Below, in pieces: positions 21,905 to 31,254 of a stretch of 64,000 bases of DNA. The translations under genes were made by a program, and so were the position numbers. The DNA comes from Albugo candida (Eukaryota > Oomycota > Peronosporomycetes > Albuginales), in contig JBDOQK010000036.1 of the NCBI GenBank assembly GCA_040437565.1, forward strand, positions 248,001 to 312,000, written 5' to 3'. The notes below the pieces were generated by a model, which was not told where the DNA came from, searched no databases, and worked only from the letters and a program-made list of their open reading frames with translations. Positions within the stretch are counted from its first letter, which is position 1. Each line of letters opens with the position of its first letter.

Positions 21905-24807
21905 GAAATGCGCCAATGGACCAGGTCGCGGGAAACGCTATCGCTCCGATTGAGGAAGGCTTCCATTCTATCAAAGCGATCATCGATCTCATGGTACTGA
22001 CAGCGCAGCGTCTCGGTGAACAAGTCTTTGAGAAGATCAGTTTGCAGATTTGCAAAAGTATCAAAAGCAAAGTTTTTTCCGAAGAAGCAAATCAAATTCG
22101 ATTCGCGTCGCTGTACAAAATGGAATTGCGTCGGCACGTCACTATCGAAAACATTCAGCAAGAGATTTTGTGCAACAAACAAATGACTCACCGATTCGAT
22201 GTACGCTCTCAACGATCAGCTTTGATGGAGGCGTCAACGGATCGATCGATATCCGGGTCGAAATACCAGTTTAGGCTTCACGCGCTGGACCGAGTGCTTC
22301 AGGCGGCCAGAAGACCTCATTGCGTGACTTTGCGATATGTCGAAGAGACAAAGCAATTCATATACTCATCCGATGCGAGCGATGTGGCTGAGGTCCAATC
22401 TTTACAGAATCGGGTCGATATGCTTGCAAAGAAAACGGACTTATCTCACCAATGGATTCAATCGAGATGCGGCCTCAAGAAAAAGACTTTGATCTTCAAG
22501 AAGCTCGTGCAAATTCTGTCCACGATACCGCTGTTTTCTGTGTCGATACGACATTCTTCGACTATAGAACATGATCCATCCTCCTTTCTGGATGACGTTG
22601 TAGAATTCGCATTAGCAGCTTCGTATGCATCGCTTCCTCTGGGCTCTCCTCTTTGTTTAAAGGATCATCCAATGCAAGAGCTTTTTGTCATCGTTGAAGG
22701 CGCTATAGGAGGTGAATCAGCTTCATCTTTGTATCTTGGTGAAATGGCTTTCCTCGATCCCGACGCGTTGTGGTCACAAACATGGCGAGTGACTTCCCCA
22801 ATGGCCACAGTCTTCTCACTGACCAGTAAGGACTTTGACAAGGTATTGACTCGACTACTTGGCTTGGGCAATGAGCGAGTTTCAAAACGTGACTCTCCAC
22901 TTCTATCGACCCACCATTCTCCACGAGCAAGCTCCAGACGCTTATCCATTACGGCTCGTACTCATAAGGGCAAGAAACTCAGCAAAATCGATTTGTACAA
23001 AGCGAATCGGAACATTTGGGATGATAAAGTATCTGTGAAAAAAGAAAATAATCTTCATCTTCCGTTGTTGGATGCGCCAAAAAAGCACGAATTCGAGGCG
23101 GTCAATGCATCGGAGGCAGAGGCTCACAAGCCGATTCAATTGCCAATAGCATCCGATGTACAGTATTACCCGAGCTTTAAAGTGAGCACATATCGCACTG
23201 AAGAAGACCAATTGCGCCACGAAAGCGATATGTCCCTGTTTGATCGTCCGTTTCTGCGATCGATGCCTCCAATCGCCTTTCCAGTGCTCAAAATGGACGA
23301 TATTGTGGCAGATGCATTGATGCCAATTCTCCCCGAAACGGAATGTGCCGCATTTTCCAGCTCCGATACCAATGTGTACGCGTCACTATTCACGCAACCA
23401 AATATACTCCGAAAGGATGTTCTTCGCGGACTTCTCGAGCAATCTGATTATAAGAACGACAGTATGACGACCTCACCTCACGGAGACTCCAGTGATACGG
23501 AGGCTTCACCTTTCGGAGACGCTCAGATCCAACAAAGCGAACAGATCGTGTCTCAAGGCGAATCATCATCTCCAAGTCAAACAAAGGCACATGAAATGAC
23601 TTCTTTCAATACTCTTCAAAATCATTGGAATCGTAGACGATCAACCATCGGTAAACGTGAGCAATCCAGGTCTACTAACGATACATCATCTGCAAAGACT
23701 TCTCCAGATTGTCGTCCTGGTGCACTTTTCGATCCAATAGAAAATCGAGACTCCTTGGTGTCTACCAGACGTTCGAGTTTGGACGACGAATTCTCTGAAG
23801 GTAGTCATTCCCATGAAAATTCCGAATTTAATGCTTCGGTCTCGTTTGCGGTCGCACACCGAATCCATCGACTTATTGTAAACAAACAGCGACAGCCACT
23901 GACCGAGCCGCCGGGTGATCGGACGGATACACTCTCATCCTCATCCTTGGTACAGGACACTGCCACGCTCAATACTGAAGCTTCCCTTCCAATACCATTA
24001 AAAATGGACCTTCAGCACCGCATGACAAAAGTCTTTGACCAGTTGGGAATGACCGCCAAACAGAAGCTAATTGTTGTGCTGAAATACACATCTGGCTCTC
24101 TTTCGTATCAATTTGCCGATGCTGTGGCGTGTTGGGAACAAGCGACTTATCTCATTATGGAACGAGAGATTCTGATGGCCAAAGTCGATCAATTTGAGTA
24201 TAATGCCAGTGACCCAAGACGATTCTTCAAAACGCTGTCGACGAAGCGGCTTGAAGAAGAGAGAGAGCGGAAGAAAATCATTCACCAACTCCATCAGCTC
24301 ACAATTGCTTGCGATAAAGCGCTTTTGAATTTGGAAAAGTTTGGAGACGAATCCCTTTTGTGCTTTAACGGAGAAGAACGTTCGTATCGGGAGAAATTGA
24401 GCAAGGATTATACTGAAGTTTTATACGCCGGCGAGCAGAAACGCTTGTCTGTGATCAATGATACGAAGGACGCCACGGTACTGGCGCATAATGAAGTCCA
24501 AGTGCGCGGGAAAGACGAAGAACAGCGAGTAACCGCTCCATCCCTGGCAGGTCCTCGTCTGGAACTACCAAGCCTCATCTCTGCAACAAGTGCTCGAAAT
24601 TGGGATCAAAATAAGGTCCTTCTTCGATTTCGGCGACAAGCAAATTTGTTGCGCACACGGCGACAAATGGAAGCAAAGAAAGCAGACACTGCGCATACTT
24701 TGAGCTCTGCGCTCTCCAGTCGGACACTTGCCGGCAAATTCCAAGTATCGACGTCCACTGAACGTCGAATTCCGACACCACCGTCTCGGAATAACAAACA
24801 GTTATGA
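21730..24807 (+). CDS. Unknown 1025-aa protein with weak cyclic-nucleotide-binding-like region
   Basis: A single long exon encodes 1025 residues. I do not recognise the protein as a whole. Residues ~20-160 are helical and charged. Residues ~299-375 read like a degenerate cyclic-nucleotide-binding (CNB) barrel: LPLGSPLCLKD, ELFVIVEGAIGG, LYLGEMAFLDPDALWS, ATVFSLTSKDFDKVLTRL. The usual phosphate-binding cassette FGE...RxA is reduced to LGEMAFLDPDALWSQTWRV, so cAMP/cGMP binding is doubtful. A long disordered middle (~400-720) is rich in Ser, Asp and His. The C-terminal third is helical, with a probable coiled coil around KRLEEERERKKIIHQLHQL and a basic end. No membrane segment is seen. A regulatory scaffold is possible, but function is unknown. 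Confidence 0.7.
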   Translation: MKSLIGNTDERLGCEESNSHENASFDRKKVLQTHILELLREFRRHRNSIEAFVAQILRRNAPMDQVAGNAIAPIEEGFHSIKAIIDLMVLTAQRLGEQVFEKISLQICKSIKSKVFSEEANQIRFASLYKMELRRHVTIENIQQEILCNKQMTHRFDVRSQRSALMEASTDRSISGSKYQFRLHALDRVLQAARRPHCVTLRYVEETKQFIYSSDASDVAEVQSLQNRVDMLAKKTDLSHQWIQSRCGLKKKTLIFKKLVQILSTIPLFSVSIRHSSTIEHDPSSFLDDVVEFALAASYASLPLGSPLCLKDHPMQELFVIVEGAIGGESASSLYLGEMAFLDPDALWSQTWRVTSPMATVFSLTSKDFDKVLTRLLGLGNERVSKRDSPLLSTHHSPRASSRRLSITARTHKGKKLSKIDLYKANRNIWDDKVSVKKENNLHLPLLDAPKKHEFEAVNASEAEAHKPIQLPIASDVQYYPSFKVSTYRTEEDQLRHESDMSLFDRPFLRSMPPIAFPVLKMDDIVADALMPILPETECAAFSSSDTNVYASLFTQPNILRKDVLRGLLEQSDYKNDSMTTSPHGDSSDTEASPFGDAQIQQSEQIVSQGESSSPSQTKAHEMTSFNTLQNHWNRRRSTIGKREQSRSTNDTSSAKTSPDCRPGALFDPIENRDSLVSTRRSSLDDEFSEGSHSHENSEFNASVSFAVAHRIHRLIVNKQRQPLTEPPGDRTDTLSSSSLVQDTATLNTEASLPIPLKMDLQHRMTKVFDQLGMTAKQKLIVVLKYTSGSLSYQFADAVACWEQATYLIMEREILMAKVDQFEYNASDPRRFFKTLSTKRLEEERERKKIIHQLHQLTIACDKALLNLEKFGDESLLCFNGEERSYREKLSKDYTEVLYAGEQKRLSVINDTKDATVLAHNEVQVRGKDEEQRVTAPSLAGPRLELPSLISATSARNWDQNKVLLRFRRQANLLRTRRQMEAKKADTAHTLSSALSSRTLAGKFQVSTSTERRIPTPPSRNNKQL

Positions 24808-24974
24808 TTGAGCATGAGAGTCGTTTAAGAGCGAGAGAAGCGGCGGATTGTGCGCCTAGTGTGATGTATATGGCAAGAGGAAGACAGGGAACAGCTGAGT
24901 TATTTAGCTGGTGGATCTGTTCGCGTAGAGCGTTCAAACGATCACATAGAATACAATCTTATTTAAAGTGAAAT

Positions 24975-27116
24975 ATGATCTTACGCAACTTTGCAGCTAC
25001 AAATTCACGCTTTTATTGGCTGATATGGAATTGTACCGTGATCGTGGCACACTGTTCCCTTATTATAATGACAGAGCCAAACGTCTCAACAACGTCGGCG
25101 TTGGACGCCCGCGCTCTTAAGACCGCTGAAAACACACCGGAAGCGATCTCAGAGCATTTGAAGATAACGAATGGAAAAGTACGCACACGATTCCCACCGG
25201 AACCGAACGGATATCTCCATATTGGTCATGCAAAGTCTTTAAATATGAACTTTCACGAAGCTTTTGAAAAACTGCAAATTCCAAAGCATCAGCGCGAAAC
25301 GATATTCCGCTACGACGACACTAATCCTGAAGCAGAGAGCAAGGAGTATATTGACGCCATCGCAGCAAATCTCGAATGGCTCGGCTACATTCCCGCTAAA
25401 GTCACATACAGCTCCGATTACTTTACTCAGTTATATCAACTAGCTATCCAGTTAATTCAATATGGGAAAGCGTACGTTTGCAACCAATCGAAGGAAGAAA
25501 TCGAGCAATCACGCATTTGTTTGCAGCACTTTCACGCATCTTCACTCGCTAAAACGGAGGAAAATGTACCAGCTGGAGCTATCTCACCGTGCCGCAATCG
25601 CTCGATCGAGCAGAATCTCTTGGAATTCAAGAAAATGCGCGCTGGGCTCTATGACGAAGGAAAAGCTTGTCTCCGAATGAAAATGGACCTCACATCGCCA
25701 AATCCGAATTTGTGGGATCAAGTGGCCTACCGCATCAAATACGTCGCGCATCCGCATGCTGGCAAAGCGTGGTGTATCTATCCGACATACGATTACACGC
25801 ATTGTATCGTCGATGCTCTGGAGCACATTGATTATTCTATTTGCACGCTCGAGTTTGAGACGCGACGGGAGTCGTATTACTGGCTTTTGGACGCTCTGAA
25901 TCTCTATAAACCCAAAGTGTACGAGTTTGCGAGACTGGCGGTCACGCATATGGTCATGAGTAAGCGAAAGCTTCTCAAGCTTGTGGTTGGTGGCAAGGTA
26001 CGAGGCTGGAATGATCCACGATTGGCCACACTGAATGGACTAAAACGTAGAGGATTCACACCTGCAATCATCCGACAATTCTGTCAAGAAATTGGTGTCA
26101 CGCGAGTGCAATCAACCATTCAGATTGAAAAGCTGTATGCAGTGGCTCGGGATGCATTTGGAATGGAGTGTAAGCGAGTAATGGCCGTCCTGGACCCCGT
26201 CGAAGTTGTCATCTCTAATTTTGACCTGGCGACTTCTGAATTGGTTCGATGTAGAGCTCCCGATTATCCTCAAGACGAGCAGCGTGATGGCGGAAGTGCG
26301 TACCACACTGTCGAGCTAACTCGAGTCATCTACTTAGACCGAAGCGATATTCGCCTGGACGACCATAAATCCTTTTACGGAGTTGCTCCAGGAAAACATA
26401 TTCGCTTAAAGTATGCGTACAACTTCAAATGTGCAAGAATCGAAACGGAAAAAGACTCCAATCGCATCGTTCGCGTGTACGGAGAGATCGACTGGGATAT
26501 GAATGCAAAACCGCCTAAAGGAATCATGACGTGGGTGCCTCGGAATTCCCCGATCGTACAAGTTCGGATCTACACACATTTGTTCAAAGTCCCGGATTTA
26601 TCAAGTGCTGCCATCAACGGAACAAATTGGGAAGAATTGGTCGACACAAATGGATCCGAACATGTGTTTGCGAATGCTCGAATTGACCCAGAATCGATTG
26701 CAAAGAATTTAAAACCAGACGTTGCGGTTCAGTTTGAGCGTGTTGGGTACTATGTCCTGGATGAAGACTCTACTGAGACTCGACTCGTCTTGAATCAAAT
26801 CGTTCCGCTTCGTGAAGGTGGGAACTCTAGTCATGAGTCACCGTCGGGTTCGTTCACAAATGAGCAGAAAAACACGAGTCGAAAGGATCAACAAGCACAA
26901 CAACTTGCTGCCAAAGCTGACAAAGCAAAAGTACCTCCACACGAATTCTTCAGACAGCAAACCGAGCTCTATTCAGCATTCAGTTCCGACGGGATGCCGA
27001 CTCACGATGCAGCTGGCAATGTACTCACAAAAAGTCAGCTCAAAAAGCTTAAGAAAGAATTTGAAAAGCAGAAAAGACTCCACGATCATTATCTTCAGCA
27101 AGGAAATCAAGCGTAA
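24975..27116 (+). CDS. QARS: Glutaminyl-tRNA synthetase
   Basis: Class I aminoacyl-tRNA synthetase that charges tRNA-Gln with glutamine. It is intronless, 713 residues from the first ATG or 682 from the second in-frame ATG at 25068. Signature motifs: FPPEPNGYLHIGHAKSLNMN (with HIGH), the RYDDTNPEAES acidic strand, CIYPTYDYTHCIVDALE, and MVMSKRKLLKLV (KMSKS equivalent). The GlnRS-specific anticodon-binding beta barrels follow (DPVEVVISN, VYGEIDWDM). The C terminus adds a Lys-rich tail. The long N-terminal YqeY-like domain of animal and yeast GlnRS is missing; the start is bacterial-like in length. The leader between the two Mets (MILRNFAATNSRFYWLIW...) has Arg and no acid and could target mitochondria. 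Downstream, eIF3b converges with 92 bp between stops. Confidence 0.95.
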   Translation: MILRNFAATNSRFYWLIWNCTVIVAHCSLIIMTEPNVSTTSALDARALKTAENTPEAISEHLKITNGKVRTRFPPEPNGYLHIGHAKSLNMNFHEAFEKLQIPKHQRETIFRYDDTNPEAESKEYIDAIAANLEWLGYIPAKVTYSSDYFTQLYQLAIQLIQYGKAYVCNQSKEEIEQSRICLQHFHASSLAKTEENVPAGAISPCRNRSIEQNLLEFKKMRAGLYDEGKACLRMKMDLTSPNPNLWDQVAYRIKYVAHPHAGKAWCIYPTYDYTHCIVDALEHIDYSICTLEFETRRESYYWLLDALNLYKPKVYEFARLAVTHMVMSKRKLLKLVVGGKVRGWNDPRLATLNGLKRRGFTPAIIRQFCQEIGVTRVQSTIQIEKLYAVARDAFGMECKRVMAVLDPVEVVISNFDLATSELVRCRAPDYPQDEQRDGGSAYHTVELTRVIYLDRSDIRLDDHKSFYGVAPGKHIRLKYAYNFKCARIETEKDSNRIVRVYGEIDWDMNAKPPKGIMTWVPRNSPIVQVRIYTHLFKVPDLSSAAINGTNWEELVDTNGSEHVFANARIDPESIAKNLKPDVAVQFERVGYYVLDEDSTETRLVLNQIVPLREGGNSSHESPSGSFTNEQKNTSRKDQQAQQLAAKADKAKVPPHEFFRQQTELYSAFSSDGMPTHDAAGNVLTKSQLKKLKKEFEKQKRLHDHYLQQGNQA

Positions 27117-27208
27117 TTGAAGACGTTTTGGCATGTGGAAATGAACACGACAGCCTCATTGCGATTTCATTGTATACGGCGAAGGAGAGAGCATATTTTC
27201 CAAAATGC

Positions 27209-29352
27209 TCATTTTCGCACAATTTCTTCCTTTTGTGATAGCACTTTATCGTGTGTGGTGGTCTGAATGATGTACTCGTTCTCATTCTCGCTGTCGTAGC
27301 CGTCTAAACACGCAATGTACCCAGCTCTCTGTTCCATGATCGCTTGTGCGCGTTTCTGTACCAACTTATCATGCTCCTGCAGCATTTCCCGCTTGTGGCT
27401 TTGCTTCTTCTCATTGCGCTCTCGATCTTTCATCCGATCCATTTCATTGTATTTTCGCTGATACTTTTTCAAATTCCGCACAACTTCAGCATACTCTTTG
27501 TCAGTCAATAAGGAGCGAGGACGTGGCCGCCAGAGGAACTGATAAAAAGACTTTTTCTTCTCTTCCAGCAACAGTTTGCCTTGGAAGCTCCACAGCATAA
27601 AGCCATTATCCATTTGGTGTTTGTAATATGAGCTCTAAAGAGAAAACGATTCAGCGCCTGGAGACTTTTAATGAGTTATTTGATACTTACATCGATCGGC
27701 TGACAGACTGCAGTCATCACAACACGGCCGGAAGGATCCCAGTCGACGTGCGTGCACTTGAAATGCTCTTGAATGGTGATGCTTTGCTGCTCATCCGTAT
27801 CCCAGAATTCCAGCTTCCCATTCATTTCGCCCAAACCTGCCAGAACGATATTGTTACCGTGAGGAGACCAGTACACGTGACTGCATTGCTTTGCGGTCAG
27901 CGTGTACAACAACGTGATCTCGTTGCTTCGTGCACCACCTTTCATGTCGTAGAAAGAGATGCTGGCTCGTGTTGGTGATTCTCCATGAATGATCACAAAT
28001 CGAGAGCCTTTGGGCTCCCACGCAAACGCGATCACAGGATCCTTCATTTCCAGCATTTCTACGGGTATTAGCGGTTCTTTGATCCGAAAAAGCTCGAAAT
28101 TGGTGTACAAAGTCTTCTTCGACTTTGAATGACGCGTCACTTTTACACAGAGAAAAGTTCCATTCGGATGCCAATGCAATTTGCAATCGCTAACGTTGAA
28201 TAAATTTTGCTGTCGGAGCTCTTTTCGGGATGGTAGTTCGACTAATGAGACTCGAGCGGGTACATTATCTTTCTCTGGGGCCCAATACGCAAGAATCGGG
28301 TCTGTGGGAGACCAAAGAAAGTCGTGAATACCATCAGCTTTCAAAGATTTCTTTTGGAGTAATTGCATGGATGGAAGCTCGTGAACGCTGATGACATCCT
28401 TTCCTCTTCGTGTGATTAATCGATCATCACAGCTCCATTTAAAAGGCGTTCGGAGTCCTTGAACAACTTCATTCGTTTCGGCTTTCGTGATGCCTGCAGG
28501 AAACGCTCGTAAAATTTTAGATGAGGCAATATCCCAAACGATAATTGCTCGTTCAGCATCCGTTTCACTCACTGTGGTGAGATATTTCTCCTCTGGGGAG
28601 AAAATACACCGCTTCACGTGCTTGTGTGCGAATCGAGCCACCTTTTGATACCCTTCTCCAGCCCAAAGCGCGATACCCTGAGGATGAAAAGTTGCCAAAT
28701 AAGTGCCTTGCGGAGACCATAAGAGGTACTGAGAGCACCATTGTTTTCCATTTGTTTTCTCACGTGCACCGTCATAATCAAGCGTAATCTCTCCTTTATC
28801 CATCCAGTAGATCTCTGACTCGGTACCGTGACGAAGGGCAAACATATCTCGACGTTCTGGGTCTCGAAGCCAGGCCTTTAGGTCTTTCGGCTCTTTAAAC
28901 TCTTCGATCGGGGGATCCTCATACTTTTCGGGCAAGGAAGCGTACTTTTTTAGGTCTGAGTAAGCGTTTACGTGCAGCGTGTGCGTCTTGTCAAGTGCAA
29001 ATTTATGCAACGTCCGTATCGCATTGGCCGCCAAGTCTGCATCTTCATACGCGAGGAAGGCGAAGCCATTCGTTTTTTCATTGGATGTAATTGGCATTTG
29101 AAGATCAACGATTGGTCCAATCTGAGAGAATATTTTACGAATCACGTTGCATAATTTTGCATGCTTGCTGGTATCGACGACCGGAAGCCCACCGACAACA
29201 ATACAGTTTGAAAAGTCGTTGCAAAACTCCTTCTCGCTCACTTTGATTGCATCTACGTCCTCATTGCTATCGTCTTCACTAAGGTAGTCAGCATACTGCT
29301 GTGCTTCTTTCTCAATCTCAGCAATCTGTTCCTCCAGTGACGCTAATCCCAT
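27209..29352 (-). CDS. EIF3B: Translation initiation factor eIF3 subunit B
   Basis: Core scaffold of eIF3, which holds the 43S pre-initiation complex on mRNA. Two exons, 27691-29352 and 27209-27634, joined across a 56-nt intron (GTAAGT...TTTAG); 695 residues from the ATG at 29352. After an acidic N terminus comes an RRM (~48-130; CIVVGGLPVVD, GFAFLAYEDADLAANAI), then the eIF3b WD40-type propeller (WSPQGTYLATFHPQGIALW, CIFSPEEKYLTTVS, FLWSPTDPILAYW, HVYWSPHGNNIVLAG, THVDWDPSGRVVMTAV). The last exon encodes the conserved SFQG-type segment LWSFQGKLL, FLWRPRPRSLL and a charged helix that in yeast Prt1 contacts eIF3g/i. It appears complete. The upstream in-frame TTG codons were ignored in choosing the start. 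Confidence 0.95.
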
Positions 29353-29433
29353 ATTTTCGAATTTGATTGGCAGCAATGGAACGGTTTCTATTAAGTAGAT
29401 TACGGTGTTTCAACACTCAAATCAATAATTTGC

Positions 29434-29589
29434 TTATTTACAAATTGCTCTAACAACATGGATGAGATTTATCACAAAGTGTATTCCTTNNNNNNNNNNN
29501 NNNNNNNNNNNNNNNNNNNNNNNNNNNNNNNNNNNNNNNNNNNNNNNNNNNNNNNNNNNNNNNNNNNNNNNNNNNNNNNNNNNNNNNNN
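29434..29589. other. Gap 29490-29589 without duplicated flanks
   Basis: 100 N at the 3' end of the secreted Ser/Pro-rich gene. The flanks do not repeat, so real sequence is missing; the 3' end of that gene and its stop codon are probably lost here. Confidence 0.7.
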
Positions 29590-30576
29590 AAGACATACAC
29601 ACGTCTTTGTTTTCTTGTCATCGGACACATCTACGTATGCTCGTTCTTTGTTGCACTCGAAATCGTCTTTGCTCTCACTTTCGGCTGCCAGTTGATTCAG
29701 TAGATCCTCTGCCGAGCCACTCGTACACTTTGGTGAATTGTCCGATTTTGCAGGAATGATCTCTACGGTTGTTTCTTCTGTCGCGGATTGGCAAGCATCT
29801 TTTCCCCATCCTCGTAATACCACCTTCCCTTCTCCACGAGCGGCACAGATAAAAAAATAATTGTTCTTTTTACGCGCTTCACTGCTGGCGTTCCGTACAG
29901 TTGTAATTTTCTTTTGTTTCAATGAATAGAATTCATACGTAACACGGTCAATGCCATTCCAGCCGAGCTGTATGTAATGTCCATTTTCTATCTGCGGAGT
30001 AGTACCGTCTCGACCAAATCCAACAGCATTGAGAACATCGGGTTTGGAATCACCGTCTTTTGCACAATTGTAGCAGCAAACGCCTTTCACAGCGGAACAT
30101 TGATTGTGGATCACTGGGTCGTATGTGTAAGGAATGTTGGAATTTTTCCCAATACAGGTCGCGCAGCATCCATCTGTTGGTGTCGGTCCTGGCGTGCGAA
30201 CGCCTGAGGGAGGATTCCCAGAGGCAGGTGGATTACTAGGCGGTGATGCTCGCGGGGGACTTGATGGTGGGGGACTCGATGGTGGTGGACTCGAAGGTGG
30301 GGGACTCGAAGGAGGGGGACTCGATGTTGATGGGGAACTCGAAAGTGGGGGACTCCTTGAGGGCGGTGGGTTGTCTTCCGTGGGTGAACTCTGTGATGAA
30401 CGACTGGGTGAAGAGCTGGATGGACTGGAGCTGGATGGACTGGAGCTGGATGGAGTAGAGGGGGATGAATCGGTACTGTCGATACTATTCGTGTCGGATA
30501 CGTGAGTGCTTTGCGGATGTGTACTGGTAAGAAGCGCTTGGAGAACGCACACAAAGAGAAAAAACCGCAGAAACAT
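29590..30576 (-). CDS. Secreted Ser/Pro-repeat protein with a Cys-rich domain; C terminus lost in a gap
   Basis: The start at 30576 gives a strong signal peptide (MFLRFFLFVCVLQALLTS; cleavage near residue 20). Residues ~25-140 are a Ser/Pro stalk built from SSPPP and SSSSP units, encoded by an imperfect 15-18 bp DNA minisatellite near 30240-30460. The remaining ~190 residues form a globular-looking domain with at least ten Cys (TDGCCATCIGK, VCCYNCAKDG, FFICAARGEG, KDACQSATEE, CVC near the gap) and W/Y-rich strands. I do not recognise that domain. The plan (signal, extensin-like stalk, Cys-rich head) suits an oomycete wall or host-interface protein. The reading frame enters the N gap at 29589, so the end is unknown. 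An upstream in-frame extension lacks an ATG nearer the signal. Confidence 0.7.
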
Positions 30577-31254
30577 TTTGATAAATAAGAAGTAAAGAGG
30601 CGATTGCAAGATAATAAAGCAGAAAAGTAGTTTTGCAATTGGTTGCAGGAAATCGAAATTGATTTGCTGGGGATCAGAATTTACACGCACGTGCAAGGAG
30701 GGAAAATTGGATTTGAAGTTAACATACTGAGATTTGTATGTGATGCTACCAAAAAATACAAATTTGTATAAAATTCTGCAGAGGGGGTACGATCAAGGTG
30801 GAATCCAGCGATAAAGACAGGACAACGTTGCGAAAAACTTGATATTAGCCAATCCTTGAACCCGAACAGGTCCAACATCCAATCAGACGTGGGCTGGCAA
30901 CAGAAGTGGATCCACGTCATCTGAAAGTAGGCTCTATGCTTGTTACTACGCGTAGAGACGATCCAGGCACGTTGGACAACCTATAGAATGCGTGTCTAGC
31001 ACCCGTGTGCGTGGTTAGAGAGCAACTCTCCTGATCATGCAGATGTCACGTTTTCATAAGGCAGTCTACATTCTCTATTACAACTAGCGATCATGTGGTA
31101 CTATAATGCATTTGATTTCTCTCGTCATTCTCGCATCTATTTGTACCTTCTTCTCACATTCGGAACACATGTCATTAACGTTATATTTGTAAATACCATA
31201 TATCTCGATAGTAATTACAGTAATTAAAATAAACGTCAGCGTCGGACGAGCAGT
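30577..31254. other. Divergent intergenic region
   Basis: 678 bp between the secreted protein (-) and the EDR2-like gene (+). No gene, RNA or repeat is apparent; it should carry both promoters. Confidence 0.6.

Noticed and set aside
30111-30638. His/Pro-rich minus-strand and Gly-rich plus-strand open frames
   Set aside because: They are alternate frames of the Ser/Pro minisatellite of the secreted protein; repeats keep all frames open.
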